Assembly (NCBI GenBank): GCA_937936645.1
Contig: CALHCQ010000145.1
Span: 1 to 36,187, forward strand
Length of the DNA: 36,187 nt
Reading direction: 5' to 3'
DNA from: an uncultured Algibacter sp.
GTDB lineage: Bacteria > Bacteroidota > Bacteroidia > Flavobacteriales > Flavobacteriaceae
This document shows positions 8,475 to 16,543 of the stretch, piece by piece. Position 1 is the first letter of the stretch. Each line of letters opens with the position of its first letter. The notes under the pieces are model-generated. The model did not search any database, had not been told where the DNA came from, and saw only the letters and a list, made by a program, of their open reading frames with translations. The position numbers and the translations under genes are program-made.

Positions 8475-8507
8475 TACTATATTATAAATAAAAATATAGT
8501 ATCTTTG
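8475..8507 (+). promoter_or_regulatory. rpsP promoter with overlapping 9-bp dyad
   Basis: The -7 element TATCTTTG (8500-8507) matches TAnnTTTG exactly. A perfect 9-bp inverted repeat, TACTATATT (8475-8483) and AATATAGTA (8493-8501), has a 9-nt spacer and runs into the first two bases of the -7 element. No -33 TTTG is present at the normal distance. The dyad could be an operator, or chance in AT-rich DNA. Confidence 0.6.
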
Positions 8508-8524
8508 CACACTTATTAATAACA

Positions 8525-8539
8525 GAGGTCGAGAACCTC
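8525..8539 (+). promoter_or_regulatory. Leader hairpin of rpsP (possible S16 autoregulatory element)
   Basis: GAGGT (8525-8529) pairs with ACCTC (8535-8539) around a 5-nt loop, 15 nt before the rpsP start codon in a leader of about 40 nt. Ribosomal-protein leader motifs upstream of S16 genes have been described in Flavobacteria. I recall that class but cannot confirm that this hairpin matches it. Confidence 0.45.
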
Positions 8540-8554
8540 GCTTAATTAATTATT

Positions 8555-9055
8555 ATGCCAGTAAAAATTAGATTACAAAGACATGGTAAAAAGGGAAAAC
8601 CTTTTTACTGGATCGTAGCAGCAGATGCACGAGCAAAAAGAGACGGTAAATACCTAGAAAAATTAGGTGTTTATAACCCAAACACAAACCCTGCAACTGT
8701 AGAGTTAAATGTTGACGGTACTGTAACATGGTTACAAAACGGTGCACAACCTACAGATACAGCAAAAACGTTGTTATCTTACAAAGGGGCATTATTAAAA
8801 AATCACCTTGTAGGTGGTGTTAGAAAAGGTGCTTTAACAGAAGAGCAAGCAGAAGCTAAATTTAGCGCTTGGTTAGAAGAAAAAAGTGCTAAAATTCAAG
8901 CTAAAGCTGATGGCTTAACAGAAGCTCAAGCTAAAGTTAAAGCTGAAGCATTAGCAGCAGAAAAAGCAGTTAACGAAGCAAGAATCGCTGCAGCTCAACC
9001 TGTAGTAGAAGAAGCTCCTGCTGAAGAAGCAGCAGCATCTAACGAAGAAGAATAA
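8555..9055 (+). CDS. rpsP: 30S ribosomal protein S16 with C-terminal extension
   Basis: The conserved S16 domain fills roughly residues 1-80, with the typical start MPVKIRLQRHGKKGKPFYWI and the segments DARAKRDGKYLEKLGVYNP and LSYKGALLKNHL. S16 sits in the body of the 30S subunit and is needed for its assembly. The protein is 166 aa, about twice the E. coli length (82 aa). The second half is a charged Ala/Glu/Lys-rich tail, probably helical and then disordered, as is usual in Bacteroidota. rimM follows, as in many bacteria, but an intrinsic terminator lies between them. That probably lets rpsP be expressed at a higher level than rimM. Confidence 0.97.
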   Translation: MPVKIRLQRHGKKGKPFYWIVAADARAKRDGKYLEKLGVYNPNTNPATVELNVDGTVTWLQNGAQPTDTAKTLLSYKGALLKNHLVGGVRKGALTEEQAEAKFSAWLEEKSAKIQAKADGLTEAQAKVKAEALAAEKAVNEARIAAAQPVVEEAPAEEAAASNEEE

Positions 9056-9080
9056 AAAAACATTATTTTTTATACTTTTA

Positions 9081-9110
9081 AACTCCGATATTTATATCGG
9101 AGTTTTTTAT
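9081..9110 (+). terminator. Intrinsic terminator between rpsP and rimM
   Basis: An 11-bp perfect stem (9081-9091 with 9094-9104) is followed by a T tract. It lies 25 nt past the rpsP stop codon and would reduce transcription into rimM. Confidence 0.9.
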
Positions 9111-9152
9111 TTTAAAAAAAGAAAATTACACATCTTAGAAACACTGTTTTAA

Positions 9153-9680
9153 ATGAAAAAGGAAAACTGTTTTTACCTTGGTAAAATTGTTAGAAAATAT
9201 AGCTTTAAGGGCGAGTTACTCATAAAATTAGACACCGACGAACCTCAGCTTTACGAAAATCTAGACGCCATGTTTATAAACGTGCGTAATACTTTACTTC
9301 CCTTTTTTATAGAGAGTTCTCAACTTCATAAATCGGACTTATTACGTGTGCAATTTGAGGATGTAACCTCTGAAGAAGATGCTGATGCTTTAATGAAAAG
9401 TGAGGTGTATTTACCTTTGGAATTATTACCTAAATTAGATGGAAATAAATTTTATTTCCATGAAGTTATAGGTTTTAAAATGGAAGATATCAAGTACGGT
9501 TATGTAGGAGAGATTACAAGTATAAATGACAGTACAGCCCAAGCACTTTTTGAAGTAGAGAACAACGGACAAGAGCTTTTAATACCAATGAACGATGAAT
9601 TTATTGTAAAAATAGATCGCGAAAATAAAACGGTTGTTGTAGAAACTCCCGATGGACTCATTGATCTTTATTTAGAATAA
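9153..9680 (+). CDS. rimM: Ribosome maturation factor RimM
   Basis: RimM binds S19 and helps mature the head of the 30S subunit. The 175-aa protein has the two expected halves. The N-terminal beta-barrel opens with FYLGKIVRKYSFKGELLIKL (7-26), and the PRC-barrel half carries KFYFHEVIGFKMED near 99-112, LLIPMNDEFIVKID and a closing PDGLIDLYL. The length is normal. It follows rpsP, as in the widespread rpsP-rimM arrangement, although here a terminator lies between. trmN6 starts 29 nt after its stop and probably shares the transcript. Confidence 0.93.
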   Translation: MKKENCFYLGKIVRKYSFKGELLIKLDTDEPQLYENLDAMFINVRNTLLPFFIESSQLHKSDLLRVQFEDVTSEEDADALMKSEVYLPLELLPKLDGNKFYFHEVIGFKMEDIKYGYVGEITSINDSTAQALFEVENNGQELLIPMNDEFIVKIDRENKTVVVETPDGLIDLYLE

Positions 9681-9709
9681 ATTTTTTAATTTTTTATTAC
9701 AAAACAAGC

Positions 9710-10426
9710 ATGTCTACAAAACCTTTTGCATTTAAAAAATTTAGCGTATCACAAGACCAATGTGCCATGAAAATAGGCACAGATGGTGTACTTCTAGGTG
9801 CATGGGCCTCTACAAAAAACAATCCATTTGCTGTATTAGACATTGGAGCCGGAACAGGGATTGTTGCATTAATGCTTGCCCAACGTAGCCATGCAGAAGT
9901 TATAGATGCTATAGAAATAGATGACAATGCATACGAGCAATGTGTAGATAATTTTGAAACTTCGCCATGGGGCGATAGACTCTTTTGTTATCATGCTGGC
10001 TTAGATGAGTTTGTTGACGAAGTTGAAGACACTTACGACCTTATTGTTTCTAATCCACCATTTTACGCAGAAGACTATAAAACAGAAAACTTACAACGCG
10101 ATAAAGCTAGATTTCAAGATGCACTACCTTTTAATCATTTAATAGAAAGCGTTTCTAAACTTTTAGAACCCAAAGGTGTTTTTGCAGTTATTATACCTTA
10201 TAAAGAAAAAGAAAAATTTATAAACATGGCGCTAAACTACAAATTACACCCTAACAAAATACTTGACGTAAAAGGCACACCAACTTCTGGGTTTAAAAGG
10301 AGTCTTCTAGAGTTCTCTTTCAGCGAAAGCGAAATACAAACAAACACTTTAACTATAGAAATAGAGCGCCATAAATACACAAAAGATTATATAGCACTTA
10401 CAAAAGATTTTTACTTAAAAATGTAA
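9710..10426 (+). CDS. trmN6: tRNA1(Val) adenine-37 N6-methyltransferase (YfiC/TrmN6 family)
   Basis: This is a 238-aa class I SAM-dependent methyltransferase. The SAM-binding loop is LDIGAGTG (43-50), the acidic residue after strand 2 is in AIEIDD (67-72), and the catalytic NPPF motif at 115-118 marks an N6-adenine enzyme. The opening, with FSVSQDQCAMKIGTDGVLLG (11-30), is the TrmN6 signature. It methylates A37 of tRNA-Val. It follows rimM closely, making a small translation-related group with rpsP and rimM. About 158 nt without clear signals separate it from the efflux operon. Confidence 0.9.
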   Translation: MSTKPFAFKKFSVSQDQCAMKIGTDGVLLGAWASTKNNPFAVLDIGAGTGIVALMLAQRSHAEVIDAIEIDDNAYEQCVDNFETSPWGDRLFCYHAGLDEFVDEVEDTYDLIVSNPPFYAEDYKTENLQRDKARFQDALPFNHLIESVSKLLEPKGVFAVIIPYKEKEKFINMALNYKLHPNKILDVKGTPTSGFKRSLLEFSFSESEIQTNTLTIEIERHKYTKDYIALTKDFYLKM

Positions 10427-10584
10427 TACATCGCAAAATAAAAAGACCTATATTAAAATGTTAAATAATTAATATAATACTTTCAAGTTTTATCAGTTAA
10501 TTAATTATAATATTAAAGTAAACACCAGTTATACGTATAGAATTATGTTTAACACGCCATTACTTATTATTAAGCAAAATTTGT

Positions 10585-11832
10585 ATGTCTAAAAAAAATA
10601 TAATTTTAATTATTACCTCTATTGTTGTTATTATTACTGCGTACCTACTTTGGAGTAAAAAAACCGACAATAATTCTCCTGTTACAACAACAGTTATAAA
10701 AGGTGATTTTAAAGACGAAGTCATTATATCTGGAGAAGCACAATCTACAAGCTCGAAAAAAATTAATGGTCCTAGAGGATCTAGGCAATTCGATATTTAT
10801 CAATTAAAAATACAAGACCTTGTAGAAGAAGGCACTATTGTTAAACCTGGAGACTACATTGGTAAATTAGACGCATCCGAGGTTAATACTAAAATTAATG
10901 ATGCCTTTTTAAGTTTAGAAAGTGCACAATCTAGGTATACGCAACAAAAGCTAGACACAACCCTTATACTTAAACAAGAACGTAATATTATAAAAGATTT
11001 ACTTTTTGTTATAGAGCACGATAGATTAGAGTTAAAACGGTCTATTTACGAAGCTCCTAGTATTATAAGACAGCTTGAAATTAATATTAGAAAAAATGAA
11101 CGTGACTTAAAAGAAAGACGCGAAGACTATAACATAAAAAAAAGAAAAGCTACTGCCAGCATGGTAGAAGTTGGTACCGAGGTCTCTAAAATACGTAAAC
11201 GTATTGAGGCCTTAAATGATTTAGAAGAGTCTCTTACTATATACTCTACAGATTCGGGCATGGTAACTTATGTAAAAGACCATAGTGGTAACAAGAAAAA
11301 TATTGGATCTACTGTTTCGCCATGGGAACCCGCGTTAGCTAGCTTACCAGATCTTAATAAAATGGAATCTAAAACATACAGTAACGAGGTAGACATTAGA
11401 AAAATTAAAGTTGGTCTACCTGTAACTGTAGGTTTTGATGCTTTTCCAGATATTGAATTAGATGGCACTGTTACAAACGTTGCAAACATAGGCGAAAGCA
11501 AAAAAGGCTCCGACATTCGTGTTTTTCAAGTACTTATAAAGCTTAATCAAACTAATAATAGTATTAGACCAGGTATGACAACGTCTAATAAAATTTTAAC
11601 TCACAGCGAGTCTAATGTTTTAATGATACCATTGGAGGCTGTTTTTATTCAAGATGATATAAAATATGCTTTTATAAAGAAAGGGTACTCTATCAAGAAA
11701 AAACAAATAGAATTAGGTCTTGCCAATAACGACGTTGTTATTGTTAATAAAGGTCTTGAAGAAGGTGATGAAGTATATCTTAGTAAACCTGAAGACCAAG
11801 AAGAGAAACAAATAATTTTATTAGAAAACTAA
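10585..11832 (+). CDS. Periplasmic adaptor (HlyD/MacA-type membrane fusion protein)
   Basis: The 415-aa protein has one N-terminal membrane anchor (residues 6-23, IILIITSIVVIITAYLLW). A first half-barrel and a split lipoyl-like domain follow (IVKPGDYIGKLD, 85-96). A charged alpha-helical hairpin runs from about 100 to 215, then beta-barrel and membrane-proximal domains containing RPGMTTSNKIL and VLMIPLEAVFI. Such proteins link an inner-membrane transporter to an outer-membrane channel. The next gene is a MacB-type permease whose ATG overlaps this stop by 1 nt, so they are translationally coupled, and a TolC-like gene follows. The substrate is unknown. The call to the MacA side of the family rests on this context. 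Confidence 0.88.
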   Translation: MSKKNIILIITSIVVIITAYLLWSKKTDNNSPVTTTVIKGDFKDEVIISGEAQSTSSKKINGPRGSRQFDIYQLKIQDLVEEGTIVKPGDYIGKLDASEVNTKINDAFLSLESAQSRYTQQKLDTTLILKQERNIIKDLLFVIEHDRLELKRSIYEAPSIIRQLEINIRKNERDLKERREDYNIKKRKATASMVEVGTEVSKIRKRIEALNDLEESLTIYSTDSGMVTYVKDHSGNKKNIGSTVSPWEPALASLPDLNKMESKTYSNEVDIRKIKVGLPVTVGFDAFPDIELDGTVTNVANIGESKKGSDIRVFQVLIKLNQTNNSIRPGMTTSNKILTHSESNVLMIPLEAVFIQDDIKYAFIKKGYSIKKKQIELGLANNDVVIVNKGLEEGDEVYLSKPEDQEEKQIILLEN

Positions 11833-13142
11833 TGTTTAACAAGGCCCTTTTAGAGAAAGTTAAATCTAGTTTTACAGAAGCTTTACGCACTATAAAAACA
11901 AACAAGTTCCGTTCGTTTTTAACGGCCTTAGGTGTTATTTTTGGTGTTGCAGCTGTTATTACTATGCTAGCCATTGGTAAAGGTGCCGAAAAAGAAATTT
12001 TATCTCAACTCGAGCTCATTGGTGTTAACAACATTATAATAAAGCCTATTAAGACCTCAAAAAAATCTCAAAATAATAACCAAAACCAAAGTAAGCGCTT
12101 TTCTAAAGGCCTAGATTTATTAGACGCCCAAAGTATAAAAAAACATATCCCGTCTATAAAAAACATAAGCACCGAAATTATATTAAATACTTATGTTATT
12201 AAAAATGGAAAACAAAAAAAAGTTAAACTAATAGGCACAACTCCTTCTTTTTTTAAATTATCTAACATTAATTTAGAAAAAGGAAAACTGTTTACTTTGC
12301 AACAGCAAAACAATGCATCGCCAGTATGTATTATTGGTAGCAGTATAGAAAAGAAAATTTTTACAGGCGAAAATTCTATTGGTAAAAAAATTAAAGTTAA
12401 AGATGTTTGGTTAGAAGTTGTTGGGGTACTAGAAGAAAAATTTATTTCTAATAAAGCTCAAGAAAACCTGGGTATAAGAGACCTTAACAAAGATATTTAT
12501 ATACCTACTAAAACTTTTTTAATTCGTTTTAGCGACAGAAAAAAAATAGGAAACATTAAATCTAAAAACAAAGAGTTAGCAAACGGAAATTATCATCAAA
12601 TAGACAAACTTACCGCACAGGTTAAAGGTTCTGTAATGTTAAAAAGCACCGCTAACATTTTAAGTAGAATGTTAAAAAGAAGGCATAATGGTGTTTTAGA
12701 TTTTGAAATAAGCATTCCCATACAACTATTAAAGCAGCAACAAAAAACAAAACGAATATTTAATATTGTTTTAAGTATTATAGCTGGTATTTCTTTGCTT
12801 ATTGGAGGCATTGGCATAATGAATATTATGCTTGCATCTGTTTTAGAACGCACCAAAGAAATTGGCATCATGCGTGCTATTGGCGCCACGAAAGACGATG
12901 TTATTTTGCAATTCCTATCAGAATCTGTACTAATAAGCGTAGGTGGCGGTATACTTGGTATTATATTAGGAATACTAGGTGCATATACCATAGAACTAAC
13001 ATCTGGTATAGAAACTATTTTATCGTTTAGCTCTATAATAATTTCTTTTGGTATTGCTGTAATAATAGGACTTGTTTTTGGTATACTTCCTGCAAAATCT
13101 GCAGCAAACAAAAGACCCATTGAAGCCTTAAGAGCCGAATAA
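11832..13142 (+). CDS. MacB/FtsX-type ABC transporter permease without ATPase domain
   Basis: At 436 aa it has the MacB permease layout. An amphipathic start and first membrane helix are near 24-47 (RSFLTALGVIFGVAAVITML). A large periplasmic domain runs to about 305, and three C-terminal helices follow, the first containing GGIGIMNIMLASVLERTKEI, with a closing PAKSAANKRPIEALRAE. MacB proper carries a fused N-terminal ATPase that is absent here. The protein starts straight at the membrane part, so a separate LolD-like ATPase must energise it. No such gene is adjacent. It overlaps the adaptor gene by 1 nt and precedes the TolC-like gene by 20 nt. Confidence 0.9.
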   Translation: MFNKALLEKVKSSFTEALRTIKTNKFRSFLTALGVIFGVAAVITMLAIGKGAEKEILSQLELIGVNNIIIKPIKTSKKSQNNNQNQSKRFSKGLDLLDAQSIKKHIPSIKNISTEIILNTYVIKNGKQKKVKLIGTTPSFFKLSNINLEKGKLFTLQQQNNASPVCIIGSSIEKKIFTGENSIGKKIKVKDVWLEVVGVLEEKFISNKAQENLGIRDLNKDIYIPTKTFLIRFSDRKKIGNIKSKNKELANGNYHQIDKLTAQVKGSVMLKSTANILSRMLKRRHNGVLDFEISIPIQLLKQQQKTKRIFNIVLSIIAGISLLIGGIGIMNIMLASVLERTKEIGIMRAIGATKDDVILQFLSESVLISVGGGILGIILGILGAYTIELTSGIETILSFSSIIISFGIAVIIGLVFGILPAKSAANKRPIEALRAE

Positions 13143-13162
13143 AATTTAAAATCATATCTGTT

Positions 13163-14620
13163 TTGAAAAAAATATTTTTTTTAGTGTTTGTTATTTCTCA
13201 GAGTATTGCTTTTTCTCAATCTCAAAAAATAACACTAAGTAAAGCTATTGATATAGCTAAAAAAAAATCTCCCGATTATAAAAGAAACGTTAACACGAAC
13301 CAACGTAACTATTGGCGTTATAAAAACTACAAAGCCAGCTTTTTACCAGAGCTTCGTTTAAATGCTACCTTACCAGATTACTCGAACTCTATAAGAAGAA
13401 TTACAAACGATGCAGGACAAGATATTTTTGTTAATCAAAACCAATTACTTGTAGAAGGTGGCTTATCGTTATCGCAAAGTGTGGCTTATACAGGTGGTGT
13501 ATTATCTGTTAACACCAATCTAGAACGTATAGAACTGTTTGGATTAGATGACAATATTAGATACTCTGTAATACCTTTTACAATTAGGTATACACAAAAC
13601 TCTCTATTATACAACCCTTTTAAATGGGATAAAAAAATAGAACCACTAGCTTACGAAGAATCAAAAAGAGATTTTATAGAAAACATGGAGCAAATATCTG
13701 TTACAACCTCCAGACTGTATTTTCGTTTACTTAAAGCACAAAAACAATTAGATATTGCAAAAATAAATTTATCTAACCAAGACACGTTATTAAAAATAAC
13801 AAAAGGACGTTTTAAAGTGGGTAGAATTGCAGAAAACGATGTTTTACAAGTAGAGCTAACCTTATTAAACTCTAAAAACAGTGTAACAAATAACACTATA
13901 GAATTAAAACGTACATCTCAAGACTTAGCTAGATACCTAGAACTTGATACCGAAAATTTAGAGCTAGATATACCAGAAGCTTTACCTCTATTTGAAGTGA
14001 AATTTGAAAAAGCTTTAGCTGAAGCTGAACAAAACAGAAAAGCCGTTATAGAGTTTAGGCGCAGACGCTTAGAAGCCGAGCGTGAAGTTGCTGCACAAAG
14101 AAATAATAGAATAAACATAGGTTTACAAGCTAACTTTGGAGTGTCTAACAATGGTGATGATATAAACACATTGTTCGATAACTTTAACCAACAACAGAGT
14201 GTTTCTCTAAGATTAGGAATTCCTATTTTCGACTGGGGCGTATCTAAATCCAGAAGACGAATAGCTAAAGCAAATTTAGATCTTACAAACAACGATATTA
14301 ACCAAGACAGACAAGAATTTGAACAAGAAATTTATTTACATGTTCTTAACTGGTCTAACCAAAGAGACTTTTTATTAACAGCTGAAAAAGCTAAAGAAAT
14401 AGCAAAAAGAAGATACGATATATCTAGAAAGCGTTACAAACTGGGTAAAATTACAATTACAGATTTAAACATTGCTTTACAAGAAAAAGATCGTGCTGTT
14501 TTTGACTATTTAAACTCTTTAGAACGTTTTTGGTTAGACTATTATACTTTAAGACAACTAACTCTTTACGATTTTATTAACGACAGAAAAATTACAGCAG
14601 TAGATAATACATATAATTAA
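13163..14620 (+). CDS. TolC-family outer-membrane efflux protein
   Basis: The 485-aa protein has a signal peptide at about 1-18 (IFFLVFVISQSIAFSQ). It has the two-fold outer-membrane efflux protein architecture, with long alternating helical stretches rich in Gln, Glu, Lys and Arg. The first half includes LSKAIDIAKKKSPDYKRN (24-41). The second half includes a strand segment near SLRLGIPIFDWGVSKSRRR and closing helices with RYKLGKITITDLNIALQEKD. It should form the trimeric exit duct for the adaptor and permease encoded just upstream. As the last gene of the operon it has no strong terminator; only a weak AACAGT/ACTGTT pairing with a long loop follows. Confidence 0.88.
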   Translation: MKKIFFLVFVISQSIAFSQSQKITLSKAIDIAKKKSPDYKRNVNTNQRNYWRYKNYKASFLPELRLNATLPDYSNSIRRITNDAGQDIFVNQNQLLVEGGLSLSQSVAYTGGVLSVNTNLERIELFGLDDNIRYSVIPFTIRYTQNSLLYNPFKWDKKIEPLAYEESKRDFIENMEQISVTTSRLYFRLLKAQKQLDIAKINLSNQDTLLKITKGRFKVGRIAENDVLQVELTLLNSKNSVTNNTIELKRTSQDLARYLELDTENLELDIPEALPLFEVKFEKALAEAEQNRKAVIEFRRRRLEAEREVAAQRNNRINIGLQANFGVSNNGDDINTLFDNFNQQQSVSLRLGIPIFDWGVSKSRRRIAKANLDLTNNDINQDRQEFEQEIYLHVLNWSNQRDFLLTAEKAKEIAKRRYDISRKRYKLGKITITDLNIALQEKDRAVFDYLNSLERFWLDYYTLRQLTLYDFINDRKITAVDNTYN

Positions 14621-15058
14621 AAATTAAACAGTCTAATCCTAATTTAAATAAGTCCTTAACTTATAAAACCAACTGTTTTAACTTATATAAAAGATTTTTT
14701 TCAACATTTTATATCAACAATATACAGGTATAAAACAAGTAGAGTAGTTCTATAATTAAACTTCACTTAAGCGCAATTAAATTTACGTCTCAATACGTTA
14801 ATGCAATCTTATTTAAAAGGACAACACTTTACAGAACTAAACTTAGGCTAAAACACACCATTAACACAAATAAAGGCATACCTGTCTATAGACTGTTATT
14901 TAGCGCAATAAACGGAACATATTGTCTCTATAATTATCGTAAACTCAAAATAATAAACAAATAAAAAGGCTACTAAAATTAGTAGCCTTTTCTATTTACT
15001 ATAAATCTATAGTAGTATAAACAGTTTTCTCTTTTTCAAAAAACGTTATTTCAAATAT
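14621..15058. other. 438-nt intergenic region with no supported gene
   Basis: It lies between the 3' ends of the TolC-like gene (plus) and the first secreted-protein gene (minus). I see only short open stretches, such as a 16-codon one near 14801, without coding character. The one clear feature is the terminator at 14963-14992. The region is long for a convergent gap in this gene-dense window and could hold decayed sequence or an untranslated RNA, but nothing specific supports either. Confidence 0.6.
14963..14992 (-). terminator. Intrinsic terminator downstream of secreted protein A
   Basis: AAAAGGCTACTAA (14964-14976) is complementary to TTAGTAGCCTTTT (14979-14991); in practice the loop is a little larger than 2 nt. 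T residues follow on the minus strand. It lies about 70 nt past the stop codon at 15059, and the near-symmetrical ends mean it may also work on the plus strand. Confidence 0.8.
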
Positions 15059-15541
15059 TTAATTTGGTAAACCAAATGTTGCAGTTGGAGCAAAACCTCT
15101 TCTAGTATTAGTAGTAGTGGTATTCTCTATTACTTCTGGCTCTGTAGCAGTTCTAGTAACCACTGGATCACCACCTGTAGATCTAACATTAATACTCCCT
15201 GTAGAACGACGTATGTTTGTTGTTCTCGTTCTTCTTACTTCATTTTCAGGAACGTTATTTAATTCTGGAATATTAAATGATCTTCTTATGGCTCCAGATC
15301 CGTTTACACCACATTGTGCTATAAAACGATCTCCGTTAAAATCTACATTGTCTAAAATCTCCCCAGATCTACGATCTACAATATTAGCAGATGCACCTCC
15401 GTCTATATAAACAACGCGTACAAAACCATCATAATTTCTTGTAAAAGAATCTTGAGAAGATGTAAATGTACATTCAGATTGTTGTGCATTAACTGCAGAT
15501 GTGATTGCTAAAGCTGCAATCATGGTCATTAAAATTTTCAT
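15059..15541 (-). CDS. Secreted protein of unknown family, paralog A
   Basis: I do not recognise this 160-aa protein. A Sec signal peptide (1-19, ending in VNA) is followed by QQ and no lipobox Cys. The head has two cysteines, C24 and C77, and the segment VDRRSGEILDNVDFNGDRF (55-73). A Thr/Arg-rich middle of about 65 residues follows. The tail is RRGFAPTATFGLPN. The neighbouring paralog B at 15788-16258 aligns without gaps over the first 77 residues with 44 identities, including both cysteines. It shares 13 of 14 tail residues, while the middles are unrelated in sequence. Synonymous differences between the two genes in the tail suggest selection on the protein. The two cysteines could form a disulfide in the periplasm. 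It has its own terminator and a leader block shared with B. Confidence 0.85.
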   Translation of the reverse strand: MKILMTMIAALAITSAVNAQQSECTFTSSQDSFTRNYDGFVRVVYIDGGASANIVDRRSGEILDNVDFNGDRFIAQCGVNGSGAIRRSFNIPELNNVPENEVRRTRTTNIRRSTGSINVRSTGGDPVVTRTATEPEVIENTTTTNTRRGFAPTATFGLPN

Positions 15542-15559
15542 AGTAATATAATTTTTTTC

Positions 15560-15583
15560 TTCCTACTCTATTTAAGGCTTTTC
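15560..15583 (-). promoter_or_regulatory. Conserved 24-nt leader block upstream of secreted protein A
   Basis: This 24-nt stretch is identical to 16278-16301 and sits 18 nt before the start codon (19 nt in the paralog). Its core on the minus strand is GCCTTAAATAGAGTAGG. It has no TAnnTTTG match, so it is more likely an RNA leader or regulator site than a standard promoter. Confidence 0.5.
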
Positions 15584-15680
15584 GGATAACACCCTGCAGA
15601 TCTACATAAACATTTACGGAACAAAAACAATTTTAGACTTCTAAATGTTATTTAATTGTTTTAAATAGGAAATAACAAAC

Positions 15681-15713
15681 AAAAAAAGAGGTTACTATAA
15701 CTAGTAACCTCTT
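15681..15713 (-). terminator. Intrinsic terminator downstream of secreted protein B
   Basis: A 12-bp perfect stem (15686-15697 with 15702-15713) and a 4-nt loop are followed by a T run on the minus strand. The paralogs therefore form two separate transcription units. Confidence 0.85.
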
Positions 15714-15787
15714 CATTTTAATTCCTAAAATTTAGTAATTAAAATATGCTATTCTTTTTCAAAAAATCTATAATCTATACTAGTAGA

Positions 15788-16258
15788 TTAGTTTGGTAAA
15801 CCAAACGTTGCTGTTGGAGAAAAACCACGTCTTGGAGAACTTACTGTTACTCTTCCTCCTGTATCTGTAGTATTTGTAGTAATTTCAGATCCTGGAGCAG
15901 ATTCAGAAACATCTACACTTACTGTACTAACATTAGGAGCTGCAGGTGCAGTTACCTCTGGAGTTGGTGCTGGTGCTATTGGAGCTGGTGCTGGTGCTGC
16001 TGGACGAGCGCTTCTTCCTGCTATACGACAACGTACACCAAATCTAGTTCCTTCAATTTCAACTGTATCAAGAATTTCTCCTGTTCTACGGTTTACTACA
16101 TTTACTGCATCTTGTCCTGGTAGGTTAACAATTCTTGCTAAACCATCAAAAGTACGTACTACAGACTCTCCGTCAGTTGTAAAAGTACATTCTGTTTGTT
16201 GTGCGCTTGCCGCAGATGTGATTGCTAAAGCCGCAACCATTGTCATTAAAATTTTCAT
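15788..16258 (-). CDS. Secreted protein of unknown family, paralog B
   Basis: This 156-aa tandem paralog of the protein at 15059-15541 is also unrecognised. The signal peptide (1-19, ending in ASA) is nearly identical to A. C24 and C77 fall at the same positions, and VNRRTGEILDTVEIEGTRF (55-73) matches the A segment. The middle is a Pro/Ala-rich linker (about 85-110) and then a Ser/Thr/Val-rich stretch. The tail is RRGFSPTATFGLPN. The linker suggests a small head domain tethered to the terminal motif, which might be a recognition or anchoring signal. It does not look like a type IX sorting domain. It has its own terminator at 15681-15713 and the shared leader block at 16278-16301. Confidence 0.85.
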   Translation of the reverse strand: MKILMTMVAALAITSAASAQQTECTFTTDGESVVRTFDGLARIVNLPGQDAVNVVNRRTGEILDTVEIEGTRFGVRCRIAGRSARPAAPAPAPIAPAPTPEVTAPAAPNVSTVSVDVSESAPGSEITTNTTDTGGRVTVSSPRRGFSPTATFGLPN

Positions 16259-16277
16259 AGTAATATGTTTTTTTTGT

Positions 16278-16301
16278 TTCCTACTCTATTTAAGGCTTTT
16301 C
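16278..16301 (-). promoter_or_regulatory. Conserved 24-nt leader block upstream of secreted protein B
   Basis: It is identical to 15560-15583 and at nearly the same distance from its start codon. Flanking sequence further upstream diverges quickly, while the stretch down to the ATG stays similar (AGTAATAT next to the start on the plus strand). Retention of the block suggests function or a recent duplication. Confidence 0.5.
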
Positions 16302-16543
16302 AGATTCCGCCACAAATTGAGTCGACAAAGCTTTTAAAACTTACGCTCATATATTTAAAGACAAAAACAGAATGTATTAAAAACATTTTAAACCAATAAA
16401 AAACAGACATTTAACTACTTTCCTTAAAAAAAATTAGTATATTTTTAACTTTTACATAGCTAAAAAGACATATGAAATGCATGAAAACAATTATGTCTAA
16501 TAGTTAATAACTATAATCATTTTTTAATTACATTTACTAAACT

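Noticed and set aside
10530-10539. 10-bp palindrome TATACGTATA upstream of the efflux operon
   Set aside because: Short and AT-rich; expected by chance in this composition and not aligned with any promoter element.
12596-13120. 174-codon open frame antisense to the MacB-type permease
   Set aside because: Proline/isoleucine-rich mirror of membrane helices; the permease frame matches a known family over its full length.
15060-15074. TTTGG/CCAAA dyad at the 3' end of both secreted-protein genes
   Set aside because: It is produced by the codons for Phe-Gly-Leu-Pro-Asn and needs no regulatory explanation.
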